From Balneolaceae bacterium (GTDB taxonomy: Bacteria > Bacteroidota > Rhodothermia > Balneolales > Balneolaceae): 62,204 nt of DNA. The stretch is taken from positions 1 to 62,204 of the forward strand of contig SLKI01000045.1 in NCBI GenBank assembly GCA_007134695.1. Direction: 5' to 3'. A model generated the notes under the pieces. That model saw nothing but the letters and a program-made list of their open reading frames with translations, made no database searches and was not told the origin of the DNA. Below, piece by piece: positions 35,113-44,213 of the stretch. The translations under genes and the position numbers were made by a program. Within the stretch, counting starts at the first letter, position 1; each line of letters starts with the position of its first letter.

Positions 35113-36713
35113 GATTCCCCTCCTTCCGGATTGGTTACCTCTTCGGACCGGCTCGCCTGTTCAAATGGCTCGGCAAGCCGCCATGGCCGGATCGTTGGAA
35201 AATCCTTCTCGGCTTCCGGGAGTTCGGCGGGAAAACGCAAAGCCGGTAACCGATCCTCTCCGGCCGGTTGACTGCCGGAATTCCCGAGTAACGGATCCTG
35301 CATCCCTTCATCGGGTTGATATTTGTTGAGGCCGATCCGGACTATATCATCGCGATTCACCGCATTCCTCTTCTCTTCAGCTGCCTCCTTGATCCACTTT
35401 TGCACCACCCCATCTTCAACAGCCCGCATCAGTCCGCCATGCTTCTCGATTTTTTGGAAAAACTCCCACGCTCTTCTGCCGATCTCGTCGGTCAGCACTT
35501 CGATATATCTGGAACCAGCTCCAGGATCGGCAACTTGCGAGAGCCTGGCTTCGTCCCGTACAATATGTTGCAGATTTCTTGCGATGCGCCGGGAAAAGTG
35601 ATCCGGCTTCCGAAAAAGTTCATCATAAGGTCCCGTTCGGATGGAGTCGGCGTTGCCGACTATCGCGGCCATCACTTCGGTTGTTGCCCGCAGTATGTTA
35701 TTACCGGGATCGATGGAAGTACGATTCCAGCTCGATGACTCGGCATGAATCCAGGGGCGTTTGCCGGTTTCGATTCCATATTCTGTAGCTACCTGGCACC
35801 ACAGAAATCGAAAAGCCCTGAATTTTGCAATTTCCGGAAAGTAGAGCGAAGAGACGGAAAGCCGGAAGTGTATCGATTGAGCCGCTTTTTCTGCCGAAAC
35901 TCCATTTTCAGCCGCTCTTGCCAGGTACTCACTGCCGCCTGCCAGGGCGAGCCCAAGCTCTTGTGTCAGTGCCGCGCCACAGTTGTGATAATAGAGTCCG
36001 TTGACCTCAAGAGAACGCCCTTCATGCCGGATACGATCGGCAAGCCAGCGGTCGAATGAATCGATTATCTTGTCGCCATTTCGGTTCCAGGGCCATTTGC
36101 CGCTGCCGGCTCCGAAAGCCAGGGGATCGTCGAAAAGGAAGGTTTGATGCGGCCGGGTCCCATCAAACAGTTCCGCCGGTAACGTATCAGCCTCGAGGCT
36201 GGTCATGGCCGGAAGTTCAATATAGAGTGCTGTTTTTCCGGGGCCGATCACTTCAAACAGTTGGCGAATCACCTCCGAATCCGGTTTCAGACGAATACCG
36301 TCAATGGTGTTCTTGTTTCCGGAGTTTCCGTTCCTGTTTTCGCTCGAATCAAATGCAATCCGAAGGGCCGTTGCGCCTCCTCGAACCGCCGAGTGAGCAA
36401 ACTGAATCGTTTCGGCCGGTGATGCAGCGGTGATATCTTCCACAAGGTGCGGGTCGGCGGGAGCGGAGTCGCGGTCGATGAAACGGGTTCCTCGCGTGAA
36501 GGGCGGCTTGCCGGGCTCTCCGGGCAGAAGTTGCCGTTCCGTAACATCCTCGTCCCAATAGAGCGGAAGAGCCGAAAAACCTTCCGGACTATTCCAAAGC
36601 AGTTTTTCACGATAGTCCGCTCCATCCAGAAACCGGTTGACGCTCTCTTCCCAGTCGCGGCGGTCGACCGGCTTAAACGGCTCAAACAGGTTTTCGGTTT
36701 TTTTTGTACTCAA
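35109..36713 (-). CDS. mutA: methylmalonyl-CoA mutase, small subunit
   Basis: A 534-aa non-catalytic partner of MutB. It keeps the mutase barrel features ([103 protein letters not shown]) but has no DxHxxG cobalamin motif and lacks the full B12 domain; MutA proteins are usually longer, so this one is C-terminally shortened. The start is TTG with AAGGGAG seven bases before it. First gene of the mutA-mutB-meaB operon, divergent from the acyl-CoA dehydrogenase gene. Confidence 0.92.
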   Translation of the reverse strand: MSTKKTENLFEPFKPVDRRDWEESVNRFLDGADYREKLLWNSPEGFSALPLYWDEDVTERQLLPGEPGKPPFTRGTRFIDRDSAPADPHLVEDITAASPAETIQFAHSAVRGGATALRIAFDSSENRNGNSGNKNTIDGIRLKPDSEVIRQLFEVIGPGKTALYIELPAMTSLEADTLPAELFDGTRPHQTFLFDDPLAFGAGSGKWPWNRNGDKIIDSFDRWLADRIRHEGRSLEVNGLYYHNCGAALTQELGLALAGGSEYLARAAENGVSAEKAAQSIHFRLSVSSLYFPEIAKFRAFRFLWCQVATEYGIETGKRPWIHAESSSWNRTSIDPGNNILRATTEVMAAIVGNADSIRTGPYDELFRKPDHFSRRIARNLQHIVRDEARLSQVADPGAGSRYIEVLTDEIGRRAWEFFQKIEKHGGLMRAVEDGVVQKWIKEAAEEKRNAVNRDDIVRIGLNKYQPDEGMQDPLLGNSGSQPAGEDRLPALRFPAELPEAEKDFPTIRPWRLAEPFEQASRSEEVTNPEGGES

Positions 36714-36966
36714 GGTTTTCTCCCTTCTTCGGATTGGTCGAAAATTTCAAATAAGCGGTTCCGGCCTGATTCGTTTGTTGAAAATCTCAATCCGGCAGCA
36801 GGCTGAATCAGTTCTGCCGGTTACAATCACCGGTTCCGGTTTCAAACAAAAAGGTACGGTTTTTGTGAATTTGGTGAAATCGACCGATCGCAAGAGAAAA
36901 AGCGCTTCCAAATTCATATATTTCGTCTGTAAATAAATCGAGATTTTTAACCGAACGAAATACGAT
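36714..36966. other. divergent promoter region, mutA / acyl-CoA dehydrogenase
   Basis: 253 bases between the two divergent starts. It includes TATATTTC (one base off TAnnTTTG) near the dehydrogenase and imperfect CGAAAATTTCAA and TTGAAAATCTCAA words near mutA, which could be regulator half-sites. No gene or RNA is visible. Confidence 0.4.
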
Positions 36967-38130
36967 ATGGCTCAAGTAGATACGACTGCTGCTCCGCTTA
37001 CTAAACTCTCAGAAGATGAGATGATGCTGAAAGAGGCTGCCGCCGATTTTGCCGAGTCGGCCATCAAGCCGAAAGTACACGAAATGGACGAAAATGCCAG
37101 GCTGGATGAAGACCTCATCAAACAGTTTTTCGAGATGGGACTGATGGGAATCGAGGTTCCGGAAAAGTATCAGGGGGGCGGGGGTACTTTTTTTATGAGT
37201 ATCGTTGCGATCGAACAGATTTCCCGCGTCGACGCCTCGGCCGGTGTATTTATGGATGTGCAGAACACGCTGGTCAACAATGCATTTATCCGATGGGGCA
37301 GTGATGACCTGAAAATGAAATATCTTCCATTACTTTCCAACGAAAAAGTGGGGGCCTACTGCCTATCGGAAGCTGGAGCGGGAAGTGATGCGTTTGCCCT
37401 CAAAGCGACAGCCAGGGAAGAGGGCGACCACTTTATACTCAACGGTGCGAAGCTCTGGATCACCAACGCGGCCGAAGCGGAAATCTATATTGTTTTTGCA
37501 AATGCCAACCCCGATGCGGGTTACAAAGGGATAACAGCTTTTATCGTCGAGCGGGAGATGGATGGGTTCTCCGTTTCCAAAAAGGAGGATAAGCTGGGAA
37601 TCCGGGCCAGTTCCACATGCGAAATACTGCTTGAAGATGTGAAAGTTCCAAAGTCGAACGTACTCGGCGAAGTGGGCAAGGGGTACAAGGTGGCGATGGA
37701 GACGTTGAATGAAGGCCGTATCGGTATTGGTGCCCAGATGATCGGTGTTGCTCAAGGCGCTTTTGATGCAGCCCTGGATTACACGCAGGAGCGTAAACAG
37801 TTCGGACGTGAAATATCCAATTTTCAGGGAGTACAGTTTCAGATCGCCCGTATGGCGACGGAGATCGAGGCGGCCCGGCATCTTGTTTACAACGCCGCAA
37901 GATTGAAAGAGTCCGGCCAGCCATTTGTCAAAGAGGCGGCTATGGCAAAATACTTCAGCTCTGAGGTTGCAGAATCTGTTACTTCACTGGCCGTTGAACT
38001 TTTTGGCGGTTACGGATATGTCAAGGAGTACCCTGTAGAAAAATTCTATCGTGATGCCAAAATCGGCAAGATCTACGAAGGAACGTCAAACATGCAACTG
38101 CAGACGATCGCAAAGTCTCTGTTAACCTGA
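36967..38130 (+). CDS. acyl-CoA dehydrogenase (short/branched-chain type)
   Basis: A 387-aa FAD enzyme that introduces the alpha-beta double bond in acyl-CoA. Motifs are AYCLSEAGAGSDAFALKATA, RKQFGREISNFQGVQFQIARMATEIEAARHLVYNAA, ELFGGYGYVKEYPVEKFYRDAKIGKIYEGTSNMQL with the C-terminal catalytic Glu in YEGTS. Position divergent from mutABmeaB and the length suit isobutyryl/2-methylbutyryl or butyryl substrates, but sequence alone does not decide chain length. The 253-base divergent region is the likely shared control point. Confidence 0.93.
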   Translation: MAQVDTTAAPLTKLSEDEMMLKEAAADFAESAIKPKVHEMDENARLDEDLIKQFFEMGLMGIEVPEKYQGGGGTFFMSIVAIEQISRVDASAGVFMDVQNTLVNNAFIRWGSDDLKMKYLPLLSNEKVGAYCLSEAGAGSDAFALKATAREEGDHFILNGAKLWITNAAEAEIYIVFANANPDAGYKGITAFIVEREMDGFSVSKKEDKLGIRASSTCEILLEDVKVPKSNVLGEVGKGYKVAMETLNEGRIGIGAQMIGVAQGAFDAALDYTQERKQFGREISNFQGVQFQIARMATEIEAARHLVYNAARLKESGQPFVKEAAMAKYFSSEVAESVTSLAVELFGGYGYVKEYPVEKFYRDAKIGKIYEGTSNMQLQTIAKSLLT

Positions 38131-38264
38131 AAAAGCCGGTTTCAATAAATTTCGGATGTCATAAAAAATATGTCATTCCGATGGAACGATTTGAAATCCA
38201 AGTGCTGTTCGGGTGCTAGCATTCCGGCAAATTCTGCTGATTCAGTTTTCTTGGCGGAGCCGGA

Positions 38265-39548
38265 ATGCCGGCTAAAACCCAATCAGAGTTATCAGAACAA
38301 GTAGTTATGAATGATGAGATCAGGAAAACGATTGAGGAATGCAGTAAGGATCATGAGTCATTTGAAAAGCTGAAATCGCTCTTTGAAGAACAGCAAAAGA
38401 GAGCAAGTCAATACATGAATTGGCTTGAGCTGCTCGAAAGAGCGATTCGAAACGACTATGAGTCGATCGTTATCACCGAGCTGAACCTTGAAGAACCCGG
38501 CCCGAAGATCGTCTACGCCAATGATGGGTTTACACGGATGACCGGGTACAGCCGGGAAGAAGCGATCGGAAAAACCCCGAGAATTTTACAGGGTGAAAAA
38601 ACCGACCAAGAGGTCTTGCGTACTCTCAAAGAGAAGCTGATCAATGGCCAGCCCTTCTTTGGGCATACGGTGAACTATCGAAAGGACGGCACTGAATTTG
38701 TCAATCAGTGGGACATCCACCCTTTGACCGACAAAGATGGGAATGTTACACACTGGGTCTCCTATCAGCACGACATCACAGAGCGGAAGATCACGGAGAA
38801 AAAACTCTACGATGCCGAGGTGGAGTTCGACGACCTGCATGAGGAGGCAAAGAGTACGATTTTGGATCTGGACGTCGAAGGAAATATCCTCACCGGTAAC
38901 CGTTCATTTCTCGATCTTACCGGGTATGACCTGGATGAGTTACAGGAGATCAAATTCTGGGAACTGCTTACAGGGGCTGCGAGAGAGAGCATCAGGAAAA
39001 AATTCGAATCGTTTAAACCGAGTGACTTTGAAGGCCGGGATTTTGAAATTACTCTGGTCAAATCGGATGGCGGTAAAATCGAGATGATTGCCAAGGCCCG
39101 GCTTCTGGGAGACAATGGCCGCAAAGTGATACGGATGAAGCTGAGCAACCGGTCGCTGGAGAAGCGAATTGTTAAGATGCTGCAAAAACAGAGTGCTTAC
39201 GACCGCATCCTCGACAACAGCACCGACTTTGGTTACAAAGTATCGGTTAACAACTCGGGTGAGTTGATCTATTCATCCATTTCCAACAGTTTTTGTAACA
39301 TTATCGGCCTGCACAAGAATGATATCGAGGGTGAACCTGTTCGGGACAGAATACTCGAAGAGGATTGGCCCAAAGTGAAAAAGCATCTCGAAAAAGTGCT
39401 GAAGGGAAAACCGAACACCGAAGAGTATGAAATGGTAACCCGCGACGGAGCTTCCATTTCCGTAATCGATTCGGCCAAGCCTCACCCGGACGAAGACAAT
39501 CCGAAATATGCAAAAGGGAGTGTCTCATTAAAGATACTGGCAGGCTGA
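38265..39548 (+). CDS. PAS-only sensory protein without output domain
   Basis: A 427-aa cytoplasmic protein with three PAS-like domains. The first (about 55-170) is LOV-like in sequence (IVYANDGFTRMTGYSREEAIG, NYRKDGTEFVNQWDIHPLTDKDGNVTHWVSYQHDITERK), but the photoactive Cys of LOV domains is absent (TPRILQG in place of NCRFLQG), so no flavin adduct is expected. The second (about 195-290) and third (about 300-425) are plain PAS domains. No kinase, cyclase, GGDEF, EAL or HTH domain follows, so it must act on a partner elsewhere. Single gene. Confidence 0.85.
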   Translation: MPAKTQSELSEQVVMNDEIRKTIEECSKDHESFEKLKSLFEEQQKRASQYMNWLELLERAIRNDYESIVITELNLEEPGPKIVYANDGFTRMTGYSREEAIGKTPRILQGEKTDQEVLRTLKEKLINGQPFFGHTVNYRKDGTEFVNQWDIHPLTDKDGNVTHWVSYQHDITERKITEKKLYDAEVEFDDLHEEAKSTILDLDVEGNILTGNRSFLDLTGYDLDELQEIKFWELLTGAARESIRKKFESFKPSDFEGRDFEITLVKSDGGKIEMIAKARLLGDNGRKVIRMKLSNRSLEKRIVKMLQKQSAYDRILDNSTDFGYKVSVNNSGELIYSSISNSFCNIIGLHKNDIEGEPVRDRILEEDWPKVKKHLEKVLKGKPNTEEYEMVTRDGASISVIDSAKPHPDEDNPKYAKGSVSLKILAG

Positions 39549-39720
39549 AGGGATTCTGGCAGATTTAACTGAACGCTGTCGTATTTGTCCGGCTGAATTA
39601 CTGGTAAGTTTAAATTGACTTTGTTACACTTGCCCGGCTGAATACTGACAGGTTTGCCAGGTTGATTCGGTCGTTAAACATGCTGTACGGACAACTTCTC
39701 TTTTCGTATCTTGCGGTGTT

Positions 39721-40155
39721 ATGGATATCCAGAAGAAACAAGATCGAATCGTACGGGAATTTAAATTGCTGGGCGACTGGCAGGAGCGTTACAAGTATAT
39801 CATCAAATTGGGTGATAAGCTTGAACCGCTTACGGAAGATGAAAAGATTGATGAAAACCTGGTTCGGGGGTGTCAATCGCAAGTCTGGCTCACTTCCGAC
39901 CTGGATGATGGGAAAGTGAAATTTCGAGCAGACAGTGATGCAGCTATTACCAAGGGGCTCGTCGCATTGATGATCCGATTCTACTCCGGTGAGGAGCCGG
40001 ATACTATCCTGGAGACGGAGCCGGAATTTCTCGACCGGATTGGAATGAAGGAGCATCTCTCACCTACTCGCTCCAATGGACTGGTTTCGATGATTAAACA
40101 GATGAAAATCTATGCGATGGCTTACAAGACGAAGCTCCAGCAGCTGAAGGGGTAA
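39721..40155 (+). CDS. sufE: SufE-like sulfur acceptor
   Basis: A 144-aa SufE-family protein accepting persulfide sulfur from a SufS-type cysteine desulfurase for iron-sulfur cluster assembly. The active cysteine is C51 in VRGCQSQVW, within the conserved GCQS motif; LLGDWQERYKYIIKLG and GLVALMIRFYSG are family hallmarks. No other suf gene is in the window. dsbD follows 104 bases downstream. Confidence 0.94.
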   Translation: MDIQKKQDRIVREFKLLGDWQERYKYIIKLGDKLEPLTEDEKIDENLVRGCQSQVWLTSDLDDGKVKFRADSDAAITKGLVALMIRFYSGEEPDTILETEPEFLDRIGMKEHLSPTRSNGLVSMIKQMKIYAMAYKTKLQQLKG

Positions 40156-40259
40156 TTGTTGCTAATGGCGCAGAGTTCTCAAAACGGTGTGTAATATTTT
40201 CCCGGCTTACCGCGTCTTAATGGAAACCTCCTGCTCAGCTGAAATTAAACAGACGTATT

Positions 40260-42137
40260 ATGATGAAGGACTTTGCATTCAAGGTTGATCGAAAACCGGC
40301 CGCCACTTTGATTTGGGTTTGGCTTGCTACACTCCTGGCACTCTCCGTGCTGGCTCCCTGGTCGCTCTACGCCCAGGAGCAGTTTGCCACCGGCCTCGGC
40401 ATGTCGAGCGAAGACAAGGCCGACATCGAGATTCTGCACTCACAAAACGTCATACCGGCCGGAAGCAGCACCCAGATTGCAGTGCTGCTCAACCTCGAAG
40501 AGGGGTGGCATGTCAACTCCAACAGGCCTTCGCTCGATTTTCTGATCGGTACTGAACTGACCATCGACGAGATCGATGGATTGCTGGTCACAGAGATTCA
40601 ATATCCGCCGTCCAAACTTTATAATTTTGATTTTGCCGAAGACCCGGTAGATGTATTTGAAGGGCAGGCACCCATATTTGTCACCCTCTCTGCTTCCGAA
40701 CAGATCGACCCCGGATCCTATGATCTCGACGCATCCCTGGTGATTCAGGCGTGCGACAATGAAGTCTGCCTGGCTCCATCAACCGTCCAGTTGTCCATTC
40801 CGGTCGAAATTTCGGCCCCAGGTACCGGTTTTCAGCCGCTGAACGAAGAGCTCTTTGCCGGTTACGAGGCTGAACGAGGATCTTTTACGGATGCGCTGAC
40901 TGCCCGGGGTGGAGGTGAAATCGCTGCTCTGTTTGATACACTCGGCCTTTTTTGGGCGTTTGCCGGGATCTTCCTGATCGGTCTGGCTCTGAATCTGACA
41001 CCCTGTGTCTATCCGATGTTGTCGGTCACCGTTTCGTTATTTGGAAGCAAAAAAGGTGAGGCTAGCCGGCTCGGCCACTCCTTTTTTATGGCGACCATCT
41101 ATGTACTTGGAATCGTCTCGATGTACAGTGTGCTCGGAGTGGCAGCGGCGTATACAGGCGCTTTGTTCGGCGCCTGGATGCAGAGCCCATGGGTACTCGG
41201 TGGTATTGGAATTCTGATTTTGGCGCTGGCTCTGAGTATGTTCGGGCTTTATGAGCTGCAACCCCCCTCTTCCTGGATGCAGGCGCTCAGTGGTACCCAG
41301 CAGAAAACGACCGGTGTGTTTGGCCACTTTTTCTCCGGACTGGTTGTCGGAGTATTTGCCGCTCCCTGTATAGGCCCCCCTATTATCGCGCTGCTTGCCT
41401 TTGTCGGTGCCCAGGGGGATCCGCTCTTCGGATTTGTTCTCTTTTTTGTGATGGCATTGGGCCTTGGATTTCCCTACCTGATTCTGGGAACCTTCAGCGG
41501 CCTGCTCTCCAGATTGCCGCAGTCAGGAACCTGGATGGTCTGGGTGAAAAAATTGTTTGGTGTTGTTCTGGTCGGTGTTGCACTTTTCTATCTCGCACTG
41601 GCTCTTTTTCCGGGCTACTCGATGCATGTCATCATTACGACACTGCTTGCCGGCGGAGTCTATCTCGGGTTTCTGGAAGGATCCGGAAGGGGGCAGAAGT
41701 TTTTTACCCGTATCAAGTGGGGTGTAGGGGTGGCAACATTGATTATCGCCGGCCTGTTGATTCAAAACCTGTTCAAACCCGGTATCGAGTGGGAGCCCTA
41801 CTCGGATGAGCGTTTTGAGGAAGCGATTGCAAATAATCAGCCGATCATGATGGATTTCTACGCTGACTGGTGTATCCCCTGTCTGGAACTGGAGAGGGTG
41901 ACTTTTACCGACCCGGAGGTGATCGATGCTACTCAACATTTTGCACGATTCAAGGTGGATATGACCCAGTACGATTCGGAACGCTCCCGGCAGCTGCGTG
42001 AAGAGTTCAGTATTGCAGGAGTGCCTACCATTCTGTTTATCGGGCAGCAAGGCAGCGAAGTGGATGATGCCCGGGTCGTTGGATTTCTGCGTCCCGACCC
42101 GTTTCTGGAAAGGGTGCGGATGGTTGACGGCCAATAA
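40260..42137 (+). CDS. dsbD: thiol:disulfide interchange protein DsbD
   Basis: A 625-aa inner-membrane electron conduit bringing reducing power from thioredoxin to the periplasm. After a signal peptide (LAPWSLYAQEQ) comes the N-terminal domain with CDNEVC, then eight membrane helices of the CcdA-like domain with the redox cysteines in NLTPCVYPML and FAAPCIGPP, and finally a thioredoxin-fold C-terminal domain with DWCIPCLE (C538, C541). Length and order match full DsbD. It could reduce DsbC-like or cytochrome c maturation partners; none is adjacent. Confidence 0.93.
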   Translation: MMKDFAFKVDRKPAATLIWVWLATLLALSVLAPWSLYAQEQFATGLGMSSEDKADIEILHSQNVIPAGSSTQIAVLLNLEEGWHVNSNRPSLDFLIGTELTIDEIDGLLVTEIQYPPSKLYNFDFAEDPVDVFEGQAPIFVTLSASEQIDPGSYDLDASLVIQACDNEVCLAPSTVQLSIPVEISAPGTGFQPLNEELFAGYEAERGSFTDALTARGGGEIAALFDTLGLFWAFAGIFLIGLALNLTPCVYPMLSVTVSLFGSKKGEASRLGHSFFMATIYVLGIVSMYSVLGVAAAYTGALFGAWMQSPWVLGGIGILILALALSMFGLYELQPPSSWMQALSGTQQKTTGVFGHFFSGLVVGVFAAPCIGPPIIALLAFVGAQGDPLFGFVLFFVMALGLGFPYLILGTFSGLLSRLPQSGTWMVWVKKLFGVVLVGVALFYLALALFPGYSMHVIITTLLAGGVYLGFLEGSGRGQKFFTRIKWGVGVATLIIAGLLIQNLFKPGIEWEPYSDERFEEAIANNQPIMMDFYADWCIPCLELERVTFTDPEVIDATQHFARFKVDMTQYDSERSRQLREEFSIAGVPTILFIGQQGSEVDDARVVGFLRPDPFLERVRMVDGQ

Positions 42138-42230
42138 GTTTTCTCTGAAAATTGATACTCTGGCTGCAACTCTGTTTATTTCTGAAGCGGATAACCGCTA
42201 TAAGAAAACGTTGAGCCGGGGGCACATTCC

Positions 42231-43520
42231 ATGAAACGAATTGATTTTCTTAAACGAGCAGGTGGACTGACGGCCGGCCTGGCTGTTGCACCGTGGCTTC
42301 ATCCATCCAGAGCCGCTCGCAGTCTGGAAGCGATGAGGGACTACTCCGGTTCCCCGGAAGAGATTGCAAGAAACGAAGATTACTGGCAGCATGTCCAGCA
42401 GGCTTTTACGGTCGACCGCTCTCTGATAAACTTGAATAACGGGGGTGTCAGCCCCTCTCCGGCCGACGTCCAGGCGGCGATGAAACGCCATCTGGACTAC
42501 TCAAACGAAGCTCCTGTCTATACTATGTGGAGAGTGCTCGAACCTCAGAAAGAGGGGGTACGACAGCGGCTGGCAAGAGCGTTTGGTGCAGATACCGAAG
42601 AGATCGCTATTGTCCGAAACTCATCAGAAGGATTGCAGATATGTCAACTGGGAATCGATCTCAAACCGGGCGACGAGGTGCTCACGACCAACCAGGACTA
42701 TCCGCGGATGATTACCACGTTTCAGCAGCGTGAACGCCGCGACGGAATTCGCCTGAAACAGTTTTCCATACCGATTCCGGCCGAAGATGATGACGAAATA
42801 GTCCGCCGGTTTGAAGAGCAGATAACATCCGATACCCGGCTTATTCTGATGTGTCACATGATTAACATCACCGGCCAGATTTTGCCGGTTAAAAAAGTGG
42901 TAGAAATGGCGCGCTCCTACGATATTCCGGTGATTGTGGATGGAGCTCACACCTTCGCTCACTTCGACTTTGATGCTGGCGACCTGAACTGCGACTATTA
43001 CGCTACCAGCCTCCACAAATGGCTTTTCGCCCCTCATGGCACCGGTATGCTCTATGTGAGGAAAGAGAAGATTGAGGATCTCTGGCCGCTGATGGCTGCT
43101 CCCGAAGCGCTGGATAGCGATATCCGGAAATTTGAGGAGTTCGGAACCCATCCGGTCGCCAATTTTCTTGCCATCGGAGAAGCACTCACCTTCCATGAAG
43201 GGATTGGACCCAAACGAAAAGAGGCCCGAATGAAATACCTGAACGACTACTGGATCGACCAGGTCATCGATTCCGACCGTGTGCACCTTCACACGAGCCG
43301 GAATCCAAAATTTGCATGCGGAATTGCTACCTTCCAGATCCGGGGAGTCGACAGCGGCGAGCTCGTCTCCCATCTCTGGAGCCGACACAAGATCCTGGCA
43401 ACCCCGATCCGGCATGAGGAGTTCGAAGGGGTCCGCATTACACCGAATGTCTATACGACACTCGGAGAACTTGACCGGTTTGCCGATGCGGTCAGGGTGG
43501 TGATCCGCAACGGAATTTAA
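42231..43520 (+). CDS. exported-looking class V aminotransferase (isopenicillin N epimerase-like)
   Basis: A 429-aa fold-type-I PLP enzyme. DGAHTFAHFDFDAGDLNCDYYATSLHKWLFAPHGTGMLYVR holds the cofactor Asp/His and the Schiff-base lysine (SLHKW), as in the isopenicillin N epimerase-like and NifS-like branch. The N-terminus MKRIDFLKRAGGLTAGLAVAPWLHPSRAA aligns with Tat signals of the form M-x-RR-D-FLK, but the second arginine is Ile, so export by Tat is likely yet not certain. A PLP enzyme loaded in the cytoplasm would need Tat rather than Sec. The lipoprotein RidA gene starts 23 bases later. Substrate unknown. Confidence 0.85.
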   Translation: MKRIDFLKRAGGLTAGLAVAPWLHPSRAARSLEAMRDYSGSPEEIARNEDYWQHVQQAFTVDRSLINLNNGGVSPSPADVQAAMKRHLDYSNEAPVYTMWRVLEPQKEGVRQRLARAFGADTEEIAIVRNSSEGLQICQLGIDLKPGDEVLTTNQDYPRMITTFQQRERRDGIRLKQFSIPIPAEDDDEIVRRFEEQITSDTRLILMCHMINITGQILPVKKVVEMARSYDIPVIVDGAHTFAHFDFDAGDLNCDYYATSLHKWLFAPHGTGMLYVRKEKIEDLWPLMAAPEALDSDIRKFEEFGTHPVANFLAIGEALTFHEGIGPKRKEARMKYLNDYWIDQVIDSDRVHLHTSRNPKFACGIATFQIRGVDSGELVSHLWSRHKILATPIRHEEFEGVRITPNVYTTLGELDRFADAVRVVIRNGI

Positions 43521-43543
43521 CCGGTGTAAACCTGAGAAGACAG

Positions 43544-44038
43544 ATGAAGCTTTTAAAATTTGTATTACTGAGCGGAATGGTTCTGAGCCTGGTTCTCTCC
43601 TGCTCGCAACAGCAGGGGGAGGGGACTCCACCCGGTTTGACAGGCGATAACTCATCAAGCCAGAAGCAGATCATCGAGACCGATCGGGCACCTGAAGCGA
43701 TCGGTCCTTACAGCCAGGGTATTCTGGCCGGGGGGACTCTCTATGCAGCCGGCCAGATCGGAATCGACCCGGCAACCGGAGAGCTGACCGGGGATGACCT
43801 GGAGAGTCAGACTGTTCAAACACTTGAAAATCTGAAAGCGGTGATCGAAGCAGCAGGGATGGAGCTGCAGGATGTGGTGAGTGTACAGGTCTTCTTAACG
43901 GATATTGACGATTTTTCCGATTTTAATGCTATCTATGAAACCTGGTTTCAGGTAGATCCACCTGCCCGGGCGGTTGTTGAAGTATCTGCTCTTCCAATGG
44001 ATGCAAGGGTGGAGGTGATGCTGACGGCGGTTCGGTAA
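43544..44038 (+). CDS. RidA (YjgF) family lipoprotein
   Basis: A 164-aa RidA-type imine/enamine deaminase with a lipoprotein signal in front (LSLVLSCSQQ). The core has GPYSQGILAGGTLYAAGQIG, SVQVFLTDIDDF and the catalytic arginine in PPARAVVEVSALP. RidA proteins normally act in the cytosol on 2-aminoacrylate released by PLP enzymes. An envelope-anchored RidA directly after an exported-looking PLP enzyme suggests the same chemistry outside the cytoplasm. Confidence 0.9.
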   Translation: MKLLKFVLLSGMVLSLVLSCSQQQGEGTPPGLTGDNSSSQKQIIETDRAPEAIGPYSQGILAGGTLYAAGQIGIDPATGELTGDDLESQTVQTLENLKAVIEAAGMELQDVVSVQVFLTDIDDFSDFNAIYETWFQVDPPARAVVEVSALPMDARVEVMLTAVR

Positions 44039-44213
44039 CTTATACCGGTCTGCCTGGATCTCTACAGGGTCAACTGTAAAAAAGTGTTACATTTTTTAAA
44101 AGTAAAAAAATACAGTTTTGGTAAATTGACGAGCGGTTGTTCGATCCGGTCCGGATCTCATGAAAAATCTCTGATACAAGATGATCTCAAACCTTAATAT
44201 AAGTTTCCAGGAT

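Noticed and set aside
38430..38790. LOV photoreceptor call for the first PAS domain
   Set aside because: The cysteine needed for the flavin adduct is absent (TPRILQG), so only a PAS call is supported.
42624..43658. 344-codon minus-strand frame opposite the class V aminotransferase and ridA
   Set aside because: It spans two real genes on the other strand and has no family motif or start signal.
44072..44117. AACTGTA/TACAGTT inverted repeat upstream of the amidohydrolase operon
   Set aside because: The arms are 32 bases apart in a very A/T-rich stretch, so chance is a sufficient explanation.
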